In this document: positions 34,680 through 42,122 of the stretch, in pieces | Layout of the letters: the number at the start of each line of letters is the position of its first letter | How positions within the stretch are numbered: position 1 is the stretch's first letter | Source of the DNA: Snodgrassella alvi | GTDB lineage: Bacteria; Pseudomonadota; Gammaproteobacteria; Burkholderiales; Neisseriaceae | Direction of reading: 5' to 3' | Assembly (NCBI RefSeq): GCF_002777825.1 | Contig: NZ_MEIR01000069.1 | Span: forward strand, 1 to 44,597 | DNA: 44,597 bases | The notes under the pieces: generated by a model | Databases searched by the model: none | What the model was told of the DNA's origin: nothing | The model's input: the letters and a program-made list of their open reading frames with translations, nothing else | Program-made: the position numbers and the translations under genes

Positions 34680-35513
34680 ATGAACAAAATTATCTATCTT
34701 GTTTTATCCTGTTTAGTAGCAACAGGCCTGATTGCCTGCTCCAAAACCCAGCAGGACACAGCACCTACTACTCCAACCACAAAAAAAGAACTGGTTTTTG
34801 GTGCTTCCGCCATGCCCTATAGCACTGTCTTTGAACAAGGTATCAAACCCATTCTGGAAAAACAGGGCTACACAATCAAAACCCTGAATTTTTCCACGCT
34901 GGAAGTGAATAATCAATCAGTTAATAATGGTCAGGTTGATTTTAACCTCGATCAGCACACCGCTTACCTTAACGTTTTTAACCATGAAAAAAACACACAC
35001 CTGTATCCTCTGGTACATACTCCTACAGTTCCAGCCGCCATTTATTCAGATAAATACACTTCTATCCAGCAGGCACCCAATGGCGCCAGCGTGCTGATTC
35101 CCAGCGACCCAGCCAATACTTCCCGTGCATTGCGCATCCTCACCGACAACCATTTAATTCAGCTAAAACCCAATACCAATCCGATACTGGCTACCACCAG
35201 AGATATTGCCAGCAATCCCAAACAACTGAAAATCAGGGAAATTGATTCCGTAATGATTCCGCGCACATTGAATGAAGTAGATTTCGGTTTTGCCTCCGGT
35301 GGCATTGCTTATCAGTCGAAACTGGATCCGAAAAAAGCTGTCTTACGCGAAAAAGTAGTTCCAGAAATGGAAATGGTGGTTACCATCAATGAAAAAAACA
35401 AAGACATGCAATGGGCAAAAGACCTGAAAGCAGCCTATCAGTCACCAGAATTCAAACAATTTATGCAGAAATACAATCAAAACCAGATGTGGGTAATGCC
35501 ACAGGGAGAATAA
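34680..35513 (+). CDS. metQ: MetQ/NlpA-family methionine-binding lipoprotein
   Basis: A 277-aa substrate-binding protein. A type II signal peptide ends in lipobox LIAC, followed by a Thr/Pro-rich linker. The two-lobed NlpA/MetQ fold follows: VFGASAMPYSTVFEQGIKP, FNLDQHTAYLNVFN, LIPSDPANTSRAL, and GFASGGIAYQSKLDP for the second lobe. It should deliver D/L-methionine (or a methionine-containing dipeptide) to MetNI. No metN or metI is adjacent, so this is an orphan binding protein; a partner transporter must lie elsewhere. Divergent from dinG; a strong hairpin follows. Confidence 0.88.
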   Translation: MNKIIYLVLSCLVATGLIACSKTQQDTAPTTPTTKKELVFGASAMPYSTVFEQGIKPILEKQGYTIKTLNFSTLEVNNQSVNNGQVDFNLDQHTAYLNVFNHEKNTHLYPLVHTPTVPAAIYSDKYTSIQQAPNGASVLIPSDPANTSRALRILTDNHLIQLKPNTNPILATTRDIASNPKQLKIREIDSVMIPRTLNEVDFGFASGGIAYQSKLDPKKAVLREKVVPEMEMVVTINEKNKDMQWAKDLKAAYQSPEFKQFMQKYNQNQMWVMPQGE

Positions 35514-35539
35514 AGTATTTCAGCCCCCCATTACTCTGA

Positions 35540-35578
35540 AAACTGCCGGTAATATTATTCCTGTATTACCGGCAGTTT
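35540..35578 (+). terminator. metQ terminator-like hairpin
   Basis: Perfect 15-bp arms 35540-35554 and 35564-35578 (AACTGCCGGTAATA type) around a 9-nt loop. The T-tract is short and already part of the stem. Confidence 0.75.
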
Positions 35579-35801
35579 ATATATCAGTAACAGCCCAAAG
35601 GCCACGTCTGCCTCTCAACCACCAGCCCCATAGATACCAAAATAAATTATTCGCTACAAAATAATATAAATTTCTTATCACCGATTAGCAGCATCACCAG
35701 ACAAATCGTTTCTAAAGCAAAATACCTTTAATAAAAATAACATAACAACAATATTAAATACATTTTATAATAGAAAAATTACACCACATACTTGCATAAG
35801 C

Positions 35802-36401
35802 ATGACTCTCTACAAAATCAAACCTGCTTTCCAAAAACTTTTACGTCCACTTATGTTCTGGCTATACAGAACGGGCATTACCGCCAACCACGTAACCCTT
35901 GGCGCTATAGGCCTTTCAGTCATTATTGGTGTCATACTGGCCATTTTCCCCTATCCCGGGCTATTCTGGCTGCTACCTATTACCTTGTTTATTCGCATGG
36001 CACTCAATGCGCTGGATGGTATGCTGGCACGCGAATGCAACCAGCAAAGCCGGCTTGGTGCGGTTTTAAATGAGCTGGGCGACGTATTATCTGATATCGC
36101 CCTGTATTTACCCTTTATCCTATTACCGGGCAGCAATACTACAGTAGTACTGATTATGCTGTTTTGTGCTGTGCTCACCGAATTTTGTGGCATTCTCGCC
36201 CAAACAATTAACCGGATTCGCAGCTATGCAGGCCCAATGGGTAAAAGTGACCGCGCCCTGATTTTTGGCACATGGTCATTACTGCTGGCCATATGGCCCG
36301 AGTTAACCTCATGGAATAATCTACTGTGGTGTGTATCCATCATCTTACTGCTATGGACTTGCGTTAACCGCTGCCGTAGTGCCTTAACCGGAGGCCACTA
36401 A
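35802..36401 (+). CDS. ynbA: CDP-alcohol phosphatidyltransferase, YnbA-type
   Basis: A 199-aa inner membrane enzyme with about six helices that joins a CDP-activated lipid to an alcohol. The family motif D-x2-D-G-x2-A-R-x8-G-x3-D-x3-D appears as N69-A-L-D72-G73-M-L-A76-R77 ... G86-A-V-L-N90-E-L-G-D94, with an extra D98. The first and third Asp positions are therefore Asn, which may change metal binding or substrate. The sequence closely resembles E. coli YnbA as I recall it, which shares this pattern. The acceptor alcohol is unknown. It heads a tight operon, with ynbB starting 1 bp after its stop. The ATG has no clear Shine-Dalgarno sequence. Confidence 0.9.
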   Translation: MTLYKIKPAFQKLLRPLMFWLYRTGITANHVTLGAIGLSVIIGVILAIFPYPGLFWLLPITLFIRMALNALDGMLARECNQQSRLGAVLNELGDVLSDIALYLPFILLPGSNTTVVLIMLFCAVLTEFCGILAQTINRIRSYAGPMGKSDRALIFGTWSLLLAIWPELTSWNNLLWCVSIILLLWTCVNRCRSALTGGH

Positions 36402-36402
36402 T

Positions 36403-37317
36403 ATGCTGCTGCAAAAGTCCTTACTAGTTATCTTCTGCCTGTTATTGCTGGCAACAGTTATTAATGGGCTGCTGGTATGTCTAAAACCGAACAAAGACTG
36501 GCACGAACTAACATTACGCATTCGCACTTGGTGGATTATTATCATCCTGTTTTCTCTGGCACTGATTAGCCCGCATTGGCTCGGATTAAGTTTTTTTGCG
36601 CTGGTCAGCTTCATGGCCTTAAAAGAATATTTAACACTGGTACCTGCCCGCCATGCCGACCGGATGCCCATTTTATGGATGTTTATCACCATTCCGATTA
36701 ATTACTGGTTAATCGGAATCGACTGGTATGGGCTGTTTATCGTATTTATTCCCGTATATATGTTCCTGTTCTTACCAGCACGCATGGTGATTGCCGGAGA
36801 TACCAGACACTTTCTGCGCACTGTCTCTCAGCTACAATGGGGATTGATGACCACTGTATTTACTTTTAGCCATGTTGCTTTTCTCTTGGTACTACCCAAC
36901 GATAATCAACAAACTGGTGCACTGCTGGTACTGTTTCTGGTAGGTTTAACCGAATTCAACGATATTACCCAATATCTATGGGGCAAATCTCTGGGCAGAA
37001 TCAAAATCACCCCTAAAGTCAGTCCGAATAAAACACTAGCCGGCTTACTTGGTGGAATTGGCAGCACCACCATTGCCGCCATGCTATTAGGCCCGCTACT
37101 CACTTCACTGAACTGGGGTATGGCCTTACTGGCCGGCCTGATTATCAGCATAAGCGGTTTCTGTGGCGATATCGTCATGTCTGCAATCAAACGGGATATC
37201 GGTATTAAAGACAGCGGTACACTGTTACCCGGACATGGAGGCATCCTCGACCGTCTGGATTCACTGATTTTTACCGCCCCCGTATTTTTTCACTTTATTC
37301 GTTATTTCTATTACTAA
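36403..37317 (+). CDS. ynbB: CdsA-like phosphatidate cytidylyltransferase, YnbB-type
   Basis: A 304-aa polytopic inner membrane protein carrying the complete CdsA signature near its C-terminus (SAIKRDIGIKDSG, then PGHGGILDRLDS). It should make CDP-diacylglycerol (or a related CDP-lipid) from CTP and phosphatidic acid. E. coli YnbB is a CdsA paralogue that, as I recall, has been tied to biosynthesis of the glycolipid MPIase used in membrane protein insertion. It is probably not the housekeeping CdsA, which is usually located with dxr/uppS. It begins 1 bp after ynbA and ends 3 bp before the acyltransferase gene. Confidence 0.92.
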   Translation: MLLQKSLLVIFCLLLLATVINGLLVCLKPNKDWHELTLRIRTWWIIIILFSLALISPHWLGLSFFALVSFMALKEYLTLVPARHADRMPILWMFITIPINYWLIGIDWYGLFIVFIPVYMFLFLPARMVIAGDTRHFLRTVSQLQWGLMTTVFTFSHVAFLLVLPNDNQQTGALLVLFLVGLTEFNDITQYLWGKSLGRIKITPKVSPNKTLAGLLGGIGSTTIAAMLLGPLLTSLNWGMALLAGLIISISGFCGDIVMSAIKRDIGIKDSGTLLPGHGGILDRLDSLIFTAPVFFHFIRYFYY

Positions 37318-37320
37318 ACC

Positions 37321-37965
37321 ATGCTGAAATCATTACTCAAACCAATATTTGCCTTATGCATAGTATGGCCGGTTATGCGTTTATGGATGGGTTTACGTAT
37401 TCACCAACACCACAACTTGCCCAAACAGGGTCCAGCCATCATTGTTGCCAACCACAATAGTCACATGGACGTTTTTGCGTTGATGTCACTCTATTCACCC
37501 TTACAACAACGCCACATTCATCCTGCGGCAGCAGCTGATTACTTTCTCAGTAATAAATGGATGGCCTGGTTTGCACTCAACGTCCTGAATATTATTCCAG
37601 TGACCCGGCAGAATAGTGGTCAGGGCAATCCTCTGCAAGGCTGCGAAGAAGCCTTGCGCAAAAATAAAATTCTTATTCTTTTTCCAGAAGGTTCACGTGG
37701 TGAACCCGGGAAAATGCAGCCATTAAAATCAGGCTTATGGTATCTAAGTGCCGCCATGCCCGATGTACCGATTATTCCAGTGTGGTTACAAGGCACTGAA
37801 CAGATTATGGCCAAAGGCAATCGCATCCCCTTACCCTTGTTTATCGATGTCAACATTGGCCGTCCCATGTACTACCACCCCGACAAAGAACAATTCAAGG
37901 CTAAATTATTAAACAATTTACTAGCATTGCGTCCGCAATATACAAAAAGAGACTCCAATGACTGA
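37321..37965 (+). CDS. PlsC-type 1-acyl-glycerol-3-phosphate acyltransferase
   Basis: A 214-aa membrane-associated acyltransferase of the PlsC/LPLAT family. The catalytic H-x4-D motif is VANHNSHMDVFALM (about residue 40), and the substrate-binding motif is FPEGSRGEPGKMQPLKSG (about residue 120). Expected reaction: acylation of a lysophosphatidic-acid-like acceptor to give phosphatidic acid, the substrate for the CdsA-like neighbour. E. coli ynbABCD lacks such a gene, so its insertion here extends the pathway. Its last 8 bp overlap the next gene, which favours coupled translation. Confidence 0.92.
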   Translation: MLKSLLKPIFALCIVWPVMRLWMGLRIHQHHNLPKQGPAIIVANHNSHMDVFALMSLYSPLQQRHIHPAAAADYFLSNKWMAWFALNVLNIIPVTRQNSGQGNPLQGCEEALRKNKILILFPEGSRGEPGKMQPLKSGLWYLSAAMPDVPIIPVWLQGTEQIMAKGNRIPLPLFIDVNIGRPMYYHPDKEQFKAKLLNNLLALRPQYTKRDSND

Positions 37966-39718
37966 ACAACGCCAAGCAAAAGAAAGTATTTTTCATACCA
38001 GTGATAAACAAGAATTATTTTACCGCCACTGGCCTGCCATCACCACCGGCACAATACGCAAAGTTATTGTCCTGTTTCACCGCGGGCATGAACATTCTGG
38101 CCGCTTACAACACATTGTTGATGAGCTGAACATGCCAGATACAGATTTTTATGCATGGGATGCCCGCGGCCATGGCCGCTCACCTGGCCTTCGTGGCTAC
38201 AGTCCGTCACTAGCACGCTCAGTACAGGACGTAGATGAATTTGTGCAATTTGTTGCCGCCGATAGCCAGACACCTCTTGCCAATATTATCGTTATTGCTC
38301 AGAGTGTGGGTGCGGTATTGGCTGCAACTTGGGCGCACGATTACGCACCACAAATTCGCGGTCTGGTACTTGCTTCTCCGGCTTTCAAAGTAAAACTATA
38401 TGTCCCATTTGCCCGTCCCCTGTTAGCAATTAGTCAACATTTCAAAGGTCTGTTTTTCGTTAATTCATACGTCAAAGGCAAGTACCTAACTCATGATACA
38501 CAACGCATTAACAGTTTTAATAGCGACCCACTGATTACCCGCGCCATTGCAGTCAATATCCTGCTGGATTTGTACCGCACAGCTGATCGCATTATTGAAG
38601 ATGCCGCAGCCATTACGTTACCTACCCAATTGCTGATCTCCGGTCAGGATTACGTTGTGCATCGACAGCCACAACTGGATTTCTATCAGCGTATTCGCAA
38701 TCCGCTGAAAGAAATGCACATTCTTCCTGGTTTTTATCACGACACATTGGGTGAACTTAACCGCGAAGAAGCATTTGCAAAAATTCATAGCTTTGTCGAT
38801 ACCCTGTACCAGCAACCAGTTCACACCTTTAACTACCAACATGAAGATCGCTGGAGCCCAAGTGCAGATAACTGGCGCCAACTGAGCGGCGGCCCTGTGC
38901 CATTTTCACCCAGTGCCTTTGCTTATCGTGCCTTACATAAAGGCATAACTACTCTTGGTACACTCTCCAATGGCATTAAGCTGGGTTGTGAAACTGGCTT
39001 TGATTCTGGCAGCACATTGGATTATGTCTACCAAAACCAACCACAAGGTAAAAACTGGCTGGGAAAACAGTTTGATAAAGCCTATTTGAATAGTATTGGC
39101 TGGCGAGGTATCCGGCAGCGCAAAATCAATCTGGAATACATGATTAAACAGGCGGTATCTAAATTACAAGCACAAAAAATGCCTATTCGCGTAGTTGACA
39201 TTGCTGCTGGCCATGGCCGATACGTGATTGAAGCATTATCCAGTATTGATACCGTTGAACAAATCCTGTTACGCGATTACAGCCAAATCAATGTCAACAA
39301 AGGACAGCAGATGATAGCTGCCTACGGTTTGATCGCTAAAGCACGATTTGAAATCGGCGATGCATTCAATCAGCAACAATTAGCTTCACTCTCGCCCAAG
39401 CCTACACTGTGCATCGTTTCCGGCCTGTACGAACTTTTTCCAGACAATAGCCTATTACGCACCTCACTGAACGGTTTAGCCGCTGCTATTCCTGTTGGCG
39501 GTATCTTGATATATACCAACCAGCCATGGCATCCACAACTGAAAACCATTGCATGGTCACTCACCAGCCATCGTGAAGGTCAACCATGGATTATGCGCAA
39601 TCGCACTCAGGGTGAAATGGATGCATTAGTAAACGCTGCCGGCTTCGATAAATGCACACAAATTATCGATGAATGGGGCATATTTAGCGTTTCTATAGCA
39701 ATACGCCGTGCATCATGA
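37958..39718 (+). CDS. ynbC: Fused alpha/beta hydrolase and SAM-dependent methyltransferase, YnbC-type
   Basis: A 586-aa two-domain protein. The N-terminal half (about 15-285) is a monoglyceride-lipase-like alpha/beta hydrolase. It has LFHRGHEHSGR near the oxyanion strand, AWDARGHGRSPG, a nucleophile elbow AQSVGA (Ser with Ala in place of the usual first Gly), the acid in SGQDYVV and the His in GFYHDTLGE. The C-terminal half (about 400-586) is a class I methyltransferase with SAM motif VVDIAAGHGRY. No signal peptide is seen, so it likely works at the cytoplasmic membrane face. Overlaps plsC by 8 bp and ynbD by 4 bp (ATGA). Hydrolysis and methylation of the same lipid is inferred from the fusion. 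Confidence 0.92.
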   Translation: MTEQRQAKESIFHTSDKQELFYRHWPAITTGTIRKVIVLFHRGHEHSGRLQHIVDELNMPDTDFYAWDARGHGRSPGLRGYSPSLARSVQDVDEFVQFVAADSQTPLANIIVIAQSVGAVLAATWAHDYAPQIRGLVLASPAFKVKLYVPFARPLLAISQHFKGLFFVNSYVKGKYLTHDTQRINSFNSDPLITRAIAVNILLDLYRTADRIIEDAAAITLPTQLLISGQDYVVHRQPQLDFYQRIRNPLKEMHILPGFYHDTLGELNREEAFAKIHSFVDTLYQQPVHTFNYQHEDRWSPSADNWRQLSGGPVPFSPSAFAYRALHKGITTLGTLSNGIKLGCETGFDSGSTLDYVYQNQPQGKNWLGKQFDKAYLNSIGWRGIRQRKINLEYMIKQAVSKLQAQKMPIRVVDIAAGHGRYVIEALSSIDTVEQILLRDYSQINVNKGQQMIAAYGLIAKARFEIGDAFNQQQLASLSPKPTLCIVSGLYELFPDNSLLRTSLNGLAAAIPVGGILIYTNQPWHPQLKTIAWSLTSHREGQPWIMRNRTQGEMDALVNAAGFDKCTQIIDEWGIFSVSIAIRRAS

Positions 39719-41019
39719 ATCTACGCAGTAAAATAAATTTGCAGGCAGTAGGTTGGTTATGTCTTCTTGGCCCCTATTTCTTCCTGACCTATAGCCAAGT
39801 AAACCAGTTTACTGCCACACGTATTAATATAGGTAGCATTGTTTTTAACTGGGAACAATATATTCCTTTTATACCCCTAACCATTATTCCTTACTGGAGC
39901 CTAGATTTTCTCTACGGTATATCATTATTTATTTGCCGCTCCTTATCCGAACAGAAGCGTCTGGCTTGCCGGCTATTGTTAGCATCTACCTTTGCCTGCA
40001 TTGGCTTTTTGTTGTTCCCACTCCGTTTTAGCTTTACCCGGCCGAAAGTAGAAGGTTTTGCGGGATGGTGGTTTAATCAACTGGAACAATTTGACTTACC
40101 TTATAACCAGTCACCATCACTACATATCATCCTGAGCTGGCTATTGTGGCAACATTTTCTGCGACATACTGCCAAACGCTATCATTGGCTGATCCATGGC
40201 TGGTTTCTGCTAATTGCCATGTCCGTACTGACTACATGGCAACACCACTTTATTGATGTCATTACTGGTATAGCTATCGGCATGTTTATCGACTGGTTGA
40301 TACCAACCAATAAATTATTACATTCACATACAAAATCTTCACAATCAATAAAGCTGGCAAGATACTATGGTTTGGCAGCTTTATTGTGTGCATGTCTTAG
40401 TCTGTGGTTAACATTTTGGTTATTATGGCTTACACTTGCTTTATTTATCGTAAGTTTTACCTATCGTTTTGGTGTTGGTTTGGTATATAAATCACAGCAG
40501 GGTAAATATACCGCCGCAGCCTATTGCTTACTCCTCCCATGGCGTTATTTAATGACCATTTCCCGCTGGTTATACACGCGTAAAATTCCTGCGGTCAGTC
40601 CAATCAGAAGACATATCTTTTTGGGTAGTTACCCTTGCAGCACAGTAGAGCAGCGAGCCGTGCTTGATTTAACTTTCGAATTTTCGCGCTCATATTCAAC
40701 TCGTAATCGTGTCTACAGCTCTATACCCATGCTTGATTTGGTTTGCCCCCCCATGCCTCAATTACAGCAAGCAGTAATTGAGCTGGAAAAGTTACGCCTA
40801 CAAAACAGCAGTGTACTAGTACATTGTGCATTGGGGTTGTCGCGCAGTGCAATTGTGGTTATTGCATGGCTACTGGCTTTTGACAATTTCAAAACCGTAG
40901 AGCAGGCATATTCCTTTGTGCAACAACAACGCCCGCAAATTGTGCTTGGCACCCAACATATGGAGTTACTTCGACAATGGCAAACCAGAATAGCTCAGAA
41001 CCCACTGATCCTTACTTAA
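39715..41019 (+). CDS. ynbD: Fused PAP2 membrane phosphatase and dual-specificity phosphatase, YnbD-type
   Basis: A 434-aa protein with about seven hydrophobic helices forming a PAP2 lipid phosphatase: FTRPK (107-111), PSLH (134-137) and QHHFID (176-181) correspond to the KxxxxxxRP, PSGH and SRxxxxxHxxxD motifs, with departures from each. A C-terminal cysteine phosphatase follows (HCALGLSRS, residues 370-378, nucleophile Cys371). Each domain could remove phosphate from a lipid phosphate; the DSP part recalls PTPMT1-like phosphatidylglycerophosphate phosphatases. E. coli YnbD has the same layout. Its start overlaps ynbC by ATGA. Confidence 0.9.
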   Translation: MNLRSKINLQAVGWLCLLGPYFFLTYSQVNQFTATRINIGSIVFNWEQYIPFIPLTIIPYWSLDFLYGISLFICRSLSEQKRLACRLLLASTFACIGFLLFPLRFSFTRPKVEGFAGWWFNQLEQFDLPYNQSPSLHIILSWLLWQHFLRHTAKRYHWLIHGWFLLIAMSVLTTWQHHFIDVITGIAIGMFIDWLIPTNKLLHSHTKSSQSIKLARYYGLAALLCACLSLWLTFWLLWLTLALFIVSFTYRFGVGLVYKSQQGKYTAAAYCLLLPWRYLMTISRWLYTRKIPAVSPIRRHIFLGSYPCSTVEQRAVLDLTFEFSRSYSTRNRVYSSIPMLDLVCPPMPQLQQAVIELEKLRLQNSSVLVHCALGLSRSAIVVIAWLLAFDNFKTVEQAYSFVQQQRPQIVLGTQHMELLRQWQTRIAQNPLILT

Positions 41020-41384
41020 ACAGACAGTTAATCAGACAAACATTAGCCAGCTGGCGCTTTTTGCTGCTGATGGCTTTAGTACCATTATTATGGGTAATCT
41101 TCAGCGCGCCTGTTGGTTTTATACGGGTACTGATTGCAGGAAATGCCGGCTTTGTTATCTATCAGTGCTGGCGCCTGTGGCTGGACGACCATTATTTCTC
41201 TGAACTCACACCTAAAAATAATCAGCAGGCGGGTATTGCTCTTGTTTTCATCTGGCAAAAAGAAAAATTGCAATACTTTTCCTTACAACAAAGATATGAG
41301 GGTGCAATAAAGCAACTCAAATACGCCTTGGCCAGCTGCGCCATATTATGGCTAATCTGGCTAATTGCTTTACTTTTCAAATAA
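40977..41384 (+). CDS. Small membrane protein closing the ynb-like operon
   Basis: A 135-aa protein with a polar N-terminus, two adjacent helices (about 28-62, RFLLLMALVPLLWVIFSAPVGF and IRVLIAGNAGFVIYQCW), a cytoplasmic-looking charged loop and a final helix (about 114-134). I do not recognise a family. It overlaps the 3' end of ynbD by 43 bp in another frame, a strong sign of coupled expression and of a shared job. Absent, as far as I recall, from E. coli ynbABCD. It could be a partner subunit of YnbD or YnbA. Confidence 0.78.
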   Translation: MANQNSSEPTDPYLNRQLIRQTLASWRFLLLMALVPLLWVIFSAPVGFIRVLIAGNAGFVIYQCWRLWLDDHYFSELTPKNNQQAGIALVFIWQKEKLQYFSLQQRYEGAIKQLKYALASCAILWLIWLIALLFK

Positions 41385-41716
41385 AATTACTATAAAAATA
41401 GTGAATTAAATAAAGCATTAGCTTTAACTACTTCACAGTAAAGATATGTTTGCAGCTATTTCTATACAAGTTCAAAAAACGATTCTTACATTTTTCGCCA
41501 AATAAACTACAAAATCAAAATATAACAAATCATTATTGATAATATAACTATTACACTCAGGAGCGGAAAGATTTTTGATTTCAAATTAAGCAATGATATT
41601 TTTGCTACAACAAACTGCTCAAACAAAACCAATAATAAGGGCATAACTGCTCCCATCACTAAACCCAATATATAGTTATGAGCTTAAGCATCAAAGTAAA
41701 AATGTCATGGTTTTAA
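41385..41716. other. AT-rich gap after the ynb-like operon
   Basis: About 330 bp with no clear terminator for the operon. The only protein-like signal is the short minus-strand frame listed separately. Confidence 0.6.
41507..41656 (-). CDS. Possible 49-aa membrane peptide or gene remnant
   Basis: From ATG 41656 to TAG 41507 the minus strand encodes a hydrophobic product with two potential helices (GAVMPLLLVLFEQFVVA and FPLLSVIVILSIMICYILIL) joined by NLKSK. Protein-like residues continue a few codons upstream to a stop (HNYILGLV), and no good ribosome site exists. It may be the tail of a lost membrane protein cut by the IS arrivals. Low confidence. Confidence 0.3.
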   Translation of the reverse strand: MGAVMPLLLVLFEQFVVAKISLLNLKSKIFPLLSVIVILSIMICYILIL

Positions 41717-42122
41717 TGTAAATACCCCAAAGTTAGTACAAGATTCAGGTAGAAAATTACGCTGCCTGTTTTAGGGTTTTATATTCACTCGGCGTCATAT
41801 TATTTAATGCTTCATGAGGCCTTTCCGTGTTATAAATGGTTCGCCATTCTCCGGTTACCTTTCTTGCTTGTTCTAGATTATTAAATAGATATAAATCTAG
41901 TACCTCTGTGCGATAGGTGCGATTAAATCGTTCAATATATCCGTTTTGATATGGGCTACCTGGTTGAATATAATCTATGGTTATACCATGTGACTTCGCC
42001 CAGTTGATGAATGTTTTTCCGGTAAATACCGGTTCATTATCTACTCGTATTTTAAGTGGATAGCCATGATATTCGGCCAGTTTATCCAGATAACGGGTAA
42101 TCCTGCCAGCCGGTAAACTGAC
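41717..42122 (-). mobile_element. IS3-family element fragment (copy 3)
   Basis: Begins with the terminal repeat TGTAAATACCCC and carries the 3' part of orfB up to the GGTAAACTGAC point. There the terminal repeat of copy 2 begins in the same orientation. The remaining two thirds are missing; nothing matching it follows copy 2. The catalytic motif reads DNEPVF. Confidence 0.9.

Noticed and set aside
34440-34680. LexA box for dinG
   Set aside because: No CTG-N10-CAG palindrome near the dinG start.
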